A DNA stretch of 64,000 bases, from contig OU612066.1 in NCBI GenBank assembly GCA_914767715.1, positions 24,400,283 to 24,464,282 of the forward strand, in the 5' to 3' direction. Under the pieces are notes generated by a model that saw only the letters and a program-made list of their open reading frames with translations, was not told where the DNA came from and did not search any database. Source of the DNA: Membranipora membranacea (lineage: Eukaryota > Bryozoa > Gymnolaemata > Cheilostomatida > Membraniporidae). A program made the position numbers and the translations under genes. Positions 38,201 to 47,084 of the stretch are shown here, piece by piece (the stretch's first letter is position 1; each line of letters opens with the position of its first letter).

Positions 38201-40274
38201 GTATTGGAGCACTTGTATAGTTGAGGACTAAACCAATACCATAAACCAAACCATAAAAATAATAAACCATGTATAGAGATAATAAGTTTCGTTCAAGTTA
38301 ATCTACGACCTACATTATTTATTATCTTATTTATTTCTTTTATTGCCAGTTCTGTTACCTCTTTTAATTTAAGGATTGTTGATATGGTTAGAAATCCTCT
38401 AGCGAAATTAGTGCATTGGTAAAACTTACGTTTCTGATGTTGGATATGTCTTCTCTTTATTAAAGTGCTGACACAGTGCGAGGGCTATACTCTGATCAGC
38501 TCCATCACCAATAAAGATGATTTTTGGCTTTGTGAATACAAACATCTTCTCTATAGTCTTGAATCTGGGCTCATAGATGAAAGGATTCTGCGAGCACAAA
38601 CGAGAAATGAGAAGAAAATTGTGTTCTCATTTCGTAAAATTTTTGGTATTACTTAACAGCTGATGATTCACGTACTATCCTACTTTAACAATTTACATAA
38701 CATGTTACTAATTATGGTATGGCTAGCAATAATTGAAGTAATGAACACATTGGCTCAGTTTGAAATTTTAGAGATTAGAGCTACCGTCTGGCCGAATATT
38801 GTATATGAGTATATAAAGTCAATTAACCAGAAACTGGTTGTAAAATAAAACTTTGTTTTATTTTTTTGTGTAACATGATTAATAATATGCTTCATGCCAT
38901 TTAAAGGAGAGGCCACATGATCGGCAAATTTCCACTAATTCTTACAAATTAAATTTCGTACGAATATTAGTCTGCCACACATGATTGTCATTTCCCAAAT
39001 TCGTACTAATGATTTATGGGTGTAATCCTACTGTAATCCAGTGCAGCCAATCTAAACCTGGCCATGGCCTACAAAAAATTAAACCAAGGAGAAGCTGTTT
39101 CTTTTTGTTTATTGTACCAACCAGTCCAGTGATTCAGCTTCTGGGTATGCTTAGGCTCAACTATCTCCTCATATTTATTCAAATTGATAATTTGATAAGT
39201 CATTGTATCCCTACTCCCTCTTGCTCCAGGTCCAAATCAATGAGAAGCCCCACATATTGATCAACCATTCCATCTTTTTAACCAAAGTTGTTTACATAGA
39301 TATGGCCTTGACTTATCAATCAAAACGAGACAGGAAATCAATCAAATCTGACAGCCAATCAGATAATATTTCGTGAAAATATACACGATTCGGATTCGTG
39401 CATCGTGAACATCAAACGTTTCACGAATTTGTGGAAATTCCTATTCGTACGAAATTAGAGAGAAAACAGCCTCGTGTGGCCTTTGGTTTCATCATAATAA
39501 TGAGGTTTCGTGAGACACATTCGATAAAATATGTAACAATTAGAGTGCTCCTTTTTTCGGTAGTTTTAGAGTACGCAATTTTATGAGTGGCTAGACCTTG
39601 AATTTTGAGCTTTCGAATCATACAGCTGAAGCAAATTCTATTATAGATCATTAGGGTTTAGGATTTTTCACAAACCAGATCATTACTCTTCAAAAACATA
39701 CAGCTCTATTTCACAGCATAGAACAAGTTTAGCAGGAATTATACAGTAAGGCCAACCTTTTATAAACGTCCTTACCGCAGATGCAACTCCTATCGATAGG
39801 CAGGCAACCCAGACAGCTAGAGCTTCCATAGTATAGCATCCAATCATAGCACTATAATCTTCTCCAGTTTTGAGAATCCCCAGAGCTAACAATCCCTTCG
39901 CATACTTATCGCTCTGCAACAAACTCGAATGGGCAATTAATTTTGAAAACATTTTCATTTTGCTTTCGGATCTTGTGAATTTGCCTTGAAACAAACCGAA
40001 TTGATAGCAGTATTCATGCTTATATATGTTGAAGCTAAATTGTCATAGCAATGGATGATTAAAAGGTTGCATTGAGTACAATATATACCTCGTCCAAAAT
40101 ATGTTCTGAGTTGACGCGCTCATTGGGTTCCATGCTGACAAATTGAGTTATCCTTCCTGCTTTTCGTACTCGAGCAAACAAGTCATACAGCACTCTGTCC
40201 TGAAGAGGTGGATTATCAGAATCCCTCATATCAATGTAGCTTTTTGTCAGCATGATGTCTACAGTTGTCTTCAT
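29295..40274 (-). CDS. Acyl-activating enzyme, ANL superfamily (acyl-CoA synthetase/4-coumarate-CoA ligase-like)
   Basis: Fourteen exons: 40274-40089, 39913-39776, 38587-38430, 38088-37905, 35916-35830, 35046-34895, 34643-34478, 34235-34131, 33375-33227, 32541-32394, 32157-32105, 30503-30440, 29734-29663, 29393-29295; 586 residues, phases all consistent. Adenylate-forming motifs occur in the right order: 'VVFTSGSTGYQKG' (P-loop, 218-230, split by an intron), 'VYASTEC' (359-365, for YGxTE), 'FYKTGD' (438-443) with the ATP-binding Asp443, 'GRSADC' hinge (457-462), and 'TTNQRK' with Lys554 in the place of the catalytic C-terminal Lys. Such enzymes make an acyl-AMP and usually a CoA thioester. 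Differences from consensus: Gln for Pro in the P-loop, and 'LKVNTFNVWP' without the usual Gly. Substrate and compartment are unknown; no SKL-type ending is present (it ends GLAY). One donor is an unusual GTTGGT (exon 8). Confidence 0.85.
30560..30776 (+). mobile_element. LINE 3' end remnant with TCTTA-type tail
   Basis: Lies in intron 11 of the ANL gene. One frame reads 'FFNSFVPNSIRILN', the closing segment typical of CR1/L2-like reverse transcriptase ORFs. A short 3' UTR and a (CTTAT)n microsatellite tail follow. Confidence 0.65.
31090..31620 (+). mobile_element. LINE 3' fragment, frameshifted
   Basis: The frame at 31119-31514 carries 'FIQTLVVPILMYNVELW', characteristic of the region after the reverse transcriptase core of non-LTR elements. 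The closing motif 'FFNSFIPTSIQILN' is in another frame, so the copy is frameshifted. It ends AATAAAAGCTTATCTTATTC, the same tail type as the fragment at 30560-30776: one family, two insertions into the same intron. Confidence 0.65.
31605..31760 (-). mobile_element. Probable tRNA-derived SINE
   Basis: The minus-strand head has an A box (TAGCTCAGTGTTAGAG) and a B-box-like GGTTTTGAGCC, a body of about 70 bp, then an A-rich end containing AATAGAATAAGATAAGC. Its tail abuts the tail of the LINE fragment on the other strand. Confidence 0.5.
31800..31866 (+). repeat. Second tRNA-like sequence
   Basis: Contains 'TTGGTTAAGAGTGCAGACTTG' (split over the D and anticodon arms) and a T-arm-like 'CTGGGTTCAAAGT'. 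The stems are imperfect. Read as a tRNA-derived repeat. Confidence 0.4.
35172..35659. mobile_element. TTAA-flanked MITE, 13-bp terminal inverted repeats (copy 1)
   Basis: Ends AGTGACAGTCCTA / TAGGACTGTCACT with TTAA directly on both sides (35168-35171, 35660-35663). Sister copy at 43848-44176. It carries an internal 10-bp tandem array not expanded in the sister. Lies in intron 5 of the ANL gene. Confidence 0.85.
35341..35520. repeat. 10-bp minisatellite, 18 units of CCACTATGAT
   Basis: Eighteen head-to-tail decamers, only two of which vary (CATCTATGAT at 35451, CCACTAAGAT at 35501). The sister MITE at 43848 has one full unit and one partial unit at the same place, so the array expanded in this copy. 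Confidence 0.95.
36288..37402. mobile_element. Foldback element with another element nested inside
   Basis: Ends (T)ATAGACAGTTTTCTGAGC and its complement; internal blocks match 63018-63531 in inverted orientation ('CAATTCGGAGTTGTCC', 'GATTCAG..TCTGCA'). The TTAA-bounded element 36531-37166 interrupts it. A TA on each side is consistent with a mariner-type target duplication. Lies in intron 4 of the ANL gene. Confidence 0.8.
36531..37166 (+). mobile_element. TTAA-flanked non-autonomous element, copy 2, nested
   Basis: 636 bp, TTAA at 36527-36530 and at 37167-37170. Removing the element and one TTAA restores a 31-base stretch that aligns without gaps to the uninterrupted foldback at 63018-63531. 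Ends AGTGCCTCGACC and CTACCTCT have only weak inverted similarity. It contains the 13-bp GC-rich hairpin at 37054-37089. Confidence 0.8.
38910..39482. mobile_element. Non-autonomous element, AGGCCACA ends (inverted partner 51013-51883)
   Basis: The ends are AGGCCACA and TGTGGCCT. Internal blocks ('TTTCCACTAATTCTT', 'CAGTGCAGCCAATCTAAACC', 'GGCTCAACTATCTCCTC') match 51013-51883 in reverse complement. Target duplications are not clear. Lies between exons 2 and 3 of the ANL gene. Confidence 0.7.
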
Positions 40275-40704
40275 GTCTCACAGCCCGTTGATGTATCAAT
40301 GCTCAGAATATCATTTTGTTATTAATAGTAGTTCAGTTTATTTTATGACAGCTTATAATTGTAGGTTCGGGTGATCGACAGGATAAAAACACTCTGTTAT
40401 TTGCTGATTATATGGTTTTAAAGGTAAAACTTTCCGCTTTAATCTGAGTGACATGAAAATCACAGCCAATAACCTCTCATGGGTAGGTTTATACCCAGTT
40501 CTTTATGTAACTATTGATAATGCCTTATATTCAAGCTTCATTTCTTTCAAGTATTCTCTTCTTTACTCACTGAAACTTGCATATTAGGCATTGGCAAGGC
40601 CATTGGCGGTGAATTTTACGCCAATAAGCAGACGATAATTTTAATATATCATAAGCTTAGCTACTGTTAGTACCACAATAATCATCTTATAATAAACATA
40701 AACC

Positions 40705-40847
40705 GGCTGTGAGGCAGTGAACACAACTGTAGACATCATGCTGACAAAAAGCTGCATAGGTATGAGGGATCCTGATAATCAACCTCAACAGGACACATTG
40801 CTGCTTGTTTGCCTGAGTACGAAAAGCAGGAACGATAACTCAATTTC
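40705..40847 (+). pseudogene. Inverted, broken copy of ANL exon 1
   Basis: Plus-strand sequence closely matches the coding sense of exon 1 (40274-40089), for example 'ACTGTAGACATCATGCTGAC', 'GTACGAAAAGCAGGAA' and 'GATAACTCAATTT'. The start ATG has become GTG (40717-40719), and about four bases are missing in the 'CTGTATGACTTGTTTGC' segment (here CTGCTTGTTTGC), which shifts the frame. No other ANL exons follow on this strand, so only the first exon and some flank were duplicated, head to head with the live gene. Confidence 0.8.
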
Positions 40848-40933
40848 TCAACTCCGGAAATAAAGTTGTGCAAAAATACCGTTTTTTTTTGTTAAACTGA
40901 AAAGAGACTTTGTTAACTATGTTGCCTACCTAA

Positions 40934-41185
40934 AGTACTTCATCAATTTCTGGGCCAGAGCCCGATCGTTCTTCTCTGCACTTTTCTTCAGCTGTTGGCT
41001 AGGAGAACATCTTGCATGTTGAAACACTTCTAAACAAATTTGAAATTTCTAATTCTCCCACAAATGGGCTTAATGGAATTTTACAATGATTTCATCCTTG
41101 TGATGATTGTTGCTAAGCCCATCGCTGCCTTCATATAAGAAAAAGAAAGTCCATCATAATTTTGTTTTCCTCAATCAGTAGTATC
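40934..41185 (-). repeat. Inverted partial copy of the 47-50 kb mobile element
   Basis: In reverse complement it reads 'GATTGAGGAAAACAAAAT', 'GCAGCGATGGGCTTAGCAAC', 'GATGTTCTCCTAGCCAACA', then directly 'GAAAAGTGCAGAGAAGAACG'. The first blocks match the repeats at 47085-47560 and 49735-50230; the last matches the ORF1 start near 47712. Confidence 0.6.
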
Positions 41186-41644
41186 ATATTTTTCCAATGA
41201 CCTTCATCTGGTAAGATCCACGCATCAGGTGGTGACTGTGAATTGCCAACAACACCGATCAATTAATCAATCAATCTTGCAACACTATTATGTTGGCCAC
41301 ATGTTGTCTATAGCTTATATTCCATTATGGAGTCACATAAGCTATCAAACATTTCTACAGAGATGACTAGTAGTGAGAGTTTTTTGTGACCATAACTGAC
41401 CGTTTTGTATTGGTTTTTGTGTGTTGTGTCTGATTGCATGGCTTAGGAAAAGAAGCATAGTATAATAAAACAAAAACAGATAACTCATGATATCACAAAT
41501 CGTACACTGAGTTGGACACTCATAATGCAGAACAGAAACAAAATGGTGATAATGGAAAGAGTCATTAAGAATTTAGATTTAAGAATTAAGCATAGAAGAG
41601 CAATGCATAGCAAAATGTTTCAGAATATAGTGTTCTATGGCTGC

Positions 41645-41787
41645 CTAATTTGACCATTCAGTACAGTAGCAGTAGCGCCAAAGGAATCCCCTATATGGGA
41701 AAATAATACAGCGAGCTCTCAAACATTCCCTGTCTTCATCCTGTGTCTGCCTCTTCTCAATATCATGATCATCTCCACTGCCAGTAC
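41645..41787 (-). other. Client-peptide exon of precursor C
   Basis: Acceptor GATTGCAG, phase 1, stop TAG. Encodes spacer, EKR cleavage site and a 34-residue tail. Alignment with exon 5 of gene B keeps the DIEKR site, the first C-x4-C, the final Y-C-Y/x-C and one E-W pair; most other residues differ. Confidence 0.75.
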
Positions 41788-44680
41788 CTGCAATCAAGAT
41801 ATAGTTATCTTATGTCGACAAAATGAATATATGGCCAAGGAAATACTCAGATTTATTTGACTTGAAATCAAAAGGATGGGACAGGCTTTAGTTAGTGCGG
41901 CAGTTCTGTCATGATTTTTGGTTGGTTGAAGCGAGCTGTGCTGAAAAATCTCAACCATTTATTTAATTATTTAATTACTTGAGGCAAAAAGATTCCCTGC
42001 CAATGATTGAATATTTACCCCCGGAAAATCTCTTGAACAATCATTGTTCAACAGATTTGCAGGGGATAAATATTCATACATTGGCAGGGAATCTTTTTGC
42101 GTCAAATAACAAAAAAATTAATTCTTCATCAAGATTATTCACCTAAAGTGAATCAAATCTAAAACCGAAATCTTTAGTCAAGCAGCTAGTTCTGCAGTAG
42201 CTATGTAAGATTTTTGTTACAATGACAACATTCCCTGCACTTCATAATGAAAATTATGTAAAGTGATAGAAATTCCCAACCCCCTCCCCCCTTCTCTGCT
42301 CATATAGAGCTGTACAAATTTAGTAAGCTTCCACCTCCATATATTTTCAATAACTGAGTTTTTCTGAGATAAATTTAGAATAAATATACATATATCTTCG
42401 TTCATTAGCCTTTGAACTTCAGCATTTCTAGTTTTCTAAAGTAGAGAGAATGGGTAGTTTAATCGGCTTGTCCAGAAAATAACATGCACGTCTACATCCT
42501 AGATGAGCATTGGAATGATTTCCAACATAGTGCTTAAAATTTGGGATAGTAAAAATATTACATATCTACTCCAGTACCAGCTGCCTGAGTATATATTGCT
42601 ATGGTCTTCAAGTAGTCTCTAATGCCTGTCATACCTTGAGTAATGAATGACATCCATTGGTACCCATTGGTACACTCCTTGTGAGCCCCCTGAGGGATGA
42701 AGCTTGTATCCTGTATTTCCCCTGGAATGATCTTAGCAGTAACTTCTTGTCCATCAGGATTCCGGTTGTGAACTGTCAGTTCGGAACCATCGCTATCCCG
42801 AATGAGTTTCTCGAAATCGTGAATCTCAGATGCATTGCTTGCTCCGACAGCAATGACATAGCATACTCCATCTTCTGGGTCACGAGTGATATGCAGTCCC
42901 TGTGTTCAGTGCAATTATGTTTATCAACATCAAATACGTCTGTTTATAGGTTATGCGTCACTCTCTCATTTGAACTTTTGTTAGTAATTTGGAGTTGAAT
43001 GTTGGCAGGTTGTGGGAGCAAAGTTTACGGCACACATTATAATAAATTTACATACAACACACAGTAAAACCGAAATACTCACCTTTCCAAAGTCTTCCAC
43101 ATCAAATGAGCCATCATCACCGTAATAATATGCCACTTTCCCTGTTTGTGAGTAATTTATCTTCTCTTGAACCTATCAGAAAAAGAAGAGACAATGTGAG
43201 ATAGAAAAACATGCGCCAGAATAGGTTTTAGTGAAACTAATTTGAATAGAGTGTTACATAGAAACAGAGATTGACATGGAAAATGCAGTTGAATTTATGA
43301 ATATATTGACCATGTTTGATGAGCAATCCCAATAAAACAATGTAACAAACCTCTTCAACTTGTTACCAATATCCGCCCCCATCCGTCATGTGTGTTAAAT
43401 TACCTGTTTATTATCGTCTGTATTGATTGTGACTGTGGATCGGATATCGACTTCCTCATTAGATGATTTTCCAGAAGTCTGTTGTTGACATGTCTGGACT
43501 TGCCTGACAGTGACAGATTGATATATGAGTGCAGCGACAGTCACTCCAAGTAACAGCGACAGAACCAGAACAGTGATTCCAATATAAGGCTTGCTGCTTC
43601 TCATACCACTGTCCTGGTGGAGTGTCTGTTTTAAAAAATCGAAAATACATGCAATTTCGGCTATCAATAAATTAGACAGTAATTATTACAATAACATATA
43701 GGACAAGGCAGAGACAAATTAAAAAAACCAAATGCAAGTGTCATTATGTGATCGGTGTAGCCTAAGAATAATGAGTTGTGTCAGTTTTAGGAGAGTCATG
43801 TCACCGTTGGCAGAGAGAAGATAACAGTGTTTTTTTTTTAGCTTTAAAGTGACAGTCCTACGAGGCCATGTTTGGTATGGTTTTAAAGATCTCATGCTGC
43901 AGGCAAGTCATTAGGGCATATGAAATAAAACAGCCTGTGAACCTAATTGCAGTAAAACTGCTGCAAAGTCTGAACATTGGGATCATAGTGGATCAGCGTG
44001 ATTAATTGCCTCTCCTGACCACTATGATCCACTATAACCCTTGCTAAAAAAATTAGAAAAAAACTAATTGCTATTTTCCACGATTTTCATTTTTTTATTA
44101 TTTTTATAGGTCCTATGAACTCACAATATTTGATTTACTAGGGTAACATATCCACTTTTCTAATAGGACTGTCACTTTAACTTTCACGAAATATGAAAAC
44201 AAACCATGTTTTCAGGGGGGAATGCGGTGATTAGCTAATATAAGCTATCTTTATAAACCTGCAGGAACAGATAGCCACCATTTATTGACATCACAATTAC
44301 TGATATTGAATGATAACAAATACAATTTACCCATTTGATTGGTTTAATTGTCACTCAAATACAAATATGTTGCGAAATCCGTTGTTTAAAACGCTGTTCA
44401 CATACAGTATAGAAAAAGAACAGAAGTGGGAAAAGTATTTGCAGAAGAAAACCTCATAACATGACAAAACCCCTCCCCCTTCCCTTACCTAGCTTTAATT
44501 GATGTTGACTTCTTTAAATCACACCAAAGTAGCCACAATAATTGTTAGCTAATGTTGTCAAGTAACAGCCCATTATGAAAAAAAAAGTATTCAATCTTGT
44601 TTTACACTAACAAAGATTTAATTTTTTTTTCAAGTTTTAAAATAAGATATTCTTACCATCTTCGGATCTTCGCTGCTCAT
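41645..44680 (-). CDS. BRICHOS type II membrane precursor C with four-Cys peptide
   Basis: Five exons: 44680-44657, 43625-43404, 43172-43083, 42899-42635, 41787-41645; 247 residues; same phases as A and B. MSSEDPKM start, basic 'MRSSKP', membrane segment about 22-43, linker, BRICHOS-like domain ('VAYYYGDDGSF', 'GVCYVIAVG', 'HKECTNGY'). After exon 4 comes a DIEKR dibasic site (209-213), then a tail with Cys222, 227, 240 and 242 (C-x4-C-x12-C-x-C) containing five Arg and about as many acidic residues. B and C are recent duplicates: flanks, promoter and intron sequence also match, and 20 kb with two other genes lies between them. A MITE (43848-44176) sits in intron 1. Membrane precursor and release of the tail are well supported; the biological activity is not. 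Confidence 0.82.
41979..42105. mobile_element. Hairpin MITE, 127 bp
   Basis: Almost the whole element is one hairpin: TTGAGGCAAAAAGATTCCCT pairs with the complement at 42086-42105, continuing through 'GCCAATG' and 'GAATATTTA' to the centre TTGAACAATCATTGTTCAA. Located in the last intron side of gene C's locus (between exons 5 and 4). Confidence 0.85.
43848..44176. mobile_element. TTAA-flanked MITE, 13-bp terminal inverted repeats (copy 2)
   Basis: Same ends as 35172-35659 (AGTGACAGTCCTA / TAGGACTGTCACT), TTAA on both sides (43844-43847, 44177-44180). Its centre has the unexpanded 'CCACTATGATCCACTATAACC'-type sequence. Lies in intron 1 of BRICHOS gene C. Confidence 0.85.
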
Positions 44681-44755
44681 CTTGTTTCTAGATCAGTTTG
44701 TCTTCTCCCTGACGTATCTTTTCTCCTTTATGATTTGTTAGCATTGTTCTGTCTG

Positions 44756-44763
44756 CTTTTATA
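44756..44763 (-). promoter_or_regulatory. TATA box of BRICHOS gene C
   Basis: TATAAAAG on the minus strand about 80 bases before the ATG. The downstream leader shares GCTAACAAATCATAA and TACGTCAG with gene B. Confidence 0.75.
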
Positions 44764-44789
44764 CCATTTTGGAGGAACTATTCCACATA

Positions 44790-46900
44790 TGCAAGAAGAA
44801 TAAAACAAATTCTCCCTTGGCGCCGATTATTAATTATCCCGAACCAACATGAATCTGTCAATTACTCTGAGGAATGTTTAGTGAACTCTGATCTATCCTC
44901 TTGAGTGTTAATGAGCCAGAAACAGATAAATTAGCCAGAGAAAATTGGATTTTGATGTTGCTAGTGCAATCAATTATGCATGTAAAGGAAGATAACTTGA
45001 GGTATTGAACAAAAGAAAATTCTCTTTACGTTTTTTTTTGGCAACAGTCAAATGTAAAATAGTTTAGAGGGTCATATCTTACCATAGTGTTCACATGGCA
45101 ACATACTCATAAGAAGAAGCATGAATGGATGGCACTTTGAAGTTAACAAGAGTACAAGGTTATAGATTGGTAAATTGGTTGCTGGAAGTATCCAAACTCA
45201 GCCCTATTATTTCAGTTTGCATAATACATCGTTTTTTGTACTGTCTTGTTTTGCACCAGGTAGAAAATCTTTGAAGGATGGTGGATGCAAATTAAAATTG
45301 AATATATATAGATATAAATTTTTATCATGCGCCACAAATCATTCACACAAATGTCCAGTCACAGGTCTCTGCTACACATTTTGTTTTTCAATCAGTTTCT
45401 TTTTTTCACTGAGATCTATCTTTCATACATGACAAGTTGGTAGACCCAGAAATCAGGAGGTCTCCGCGGACGAACTCCAGACCCGGAGTACCACTCTGCG
45501 CGCCCCGCAGTGAAGGTGTAATTTGGCCCTTGTTGTCATTTATTTTAAGCCAAAACTAGAACGTTCATATAATGAAATGCGTAATTTTACCTGGTTTTAC
45601 AAATAATATTGTTGCACTTTATCCGAACGAGGAGAGATAGTATGTTAATAGGCAATTATATTTAGGTATATGTGCTGTGGGGGTAGGAAAACATAGTTTT
45701 TTTTGCAACTAGAAGCTTAAAAAGTTTACTGGGTGAAGGAAGCTGAAAAAAGGGAGGAAAAAGGGAGATAGGGAGAAGGTGGAAAATAACCCTAAAAACT
45801 GGGAGGCTCCCTACCAAAAAGGGAGACTTGTCAGGTATGCTATCTTTCGAGTTTCCATGATTTGAAGACTGTTCAGTAAACTCACAAAATATCCTCTTGA
45901 GAATTAATTTGCCAGGGACGCTTAATGACCAAGGAAATTGGGTATCGATGTTTTTGTGTAATATCATTCATCTTAATCTGTCGATCTTAACTGCTGACAC
46001 GCACTGAGTGACATCAGGAAAATATAATAGTTGAACTTGAGAAAAAAAATTAAATTCCCTTCGAGTGATTTTGGCAACTGATAAATGTAATTAGTGATTT
46101 AGAAAGCCATGGTTTGGCACATACTCCAAATAAAGCGTGACGTGTATTTCAGTAGGTCACCTTTGGTTCATGGAAGTATCCAAACCAAGCCGCATCATTT
46201 CACTTTGTGTATAGATATAAACTTTCATCATGCACCATTAATCATTCGAAGAATGTACAGCCATGTATCGATGCTCTATCATTATTCAAGCAGTTTTTTT
46301 TTCACTGCAATTTGGTTAGCATTGTTGTATTGGCTGTAATATGATTTGATTTTATTCTTTTATTGAAAATATTTTTTATTAATGATATTTATGGTGCACA
46401 ATGAAACTTTATACTATAGAATGATGTGGTGAAGTTTGGATACTTTCAGGACACACTTATGACAACATATAACCTTGACCATGATGATTTCTTAGAACAT
46501 CCGAAGCCAGGTTTTGAAGCGCCAGCAAATTGAAAATGTGCTTTTGTTTTAATGATGGTTATTTACAGGTTATTAAGGGGCTATTGCAACTTTTGTTAGC
46601 CGCATCCTGGCTATTTATGGCAGCAGTCCCTTGAATAACTTGTAGATCTACTAAGTATGACATGCTCCTTCAGATTCTGGATGTTTTAAAACCATATCAT
46701 CATTTTCTGATCACTTTCCTTTTTGCTGGCAGTGTTTTTGGCAATTAGCGGCCTATTGTGAAACTTGGTGTAAGGTACAATATTACCACAGCGATCAGCA
46801 TGAGCAACTCTTCCAGAAACAACTGTCAAACCCTATCCACCCAAAATCGTATATGGAAGTGAAGTGTAAAACTTTGGATAACTATGGCATAATGATTTAT
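44790..46900. other. Gene C 5' flank and decayed repeat DNA
   Basis: The first ~600 bases parallel the 5' flank of gene B. A further diverged copy of the same flank ('GAAAATTGGATTTTG'-like, 'GGAAGTATCCAAAC') appears around 45880-46330. A small GC-rich patch lies at 45455-45515. No gene supported. Confidence 0.45.
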
Positions 46901-47084
46901 ATTGTTTTGATTTCATGGCTTTCTAACCAGATAATAATCACTCATTCATGAAAGAATTTTTCAATTTCACCCTAACTAATACCAGATAGAAATAGTATCC
47001 CTCAGCTATATATATATATAGCTGACAAATTATCAAGATTTTATGCTATGGGGGTTTTAATCTTTAATTTTTGATACAGTCTCT

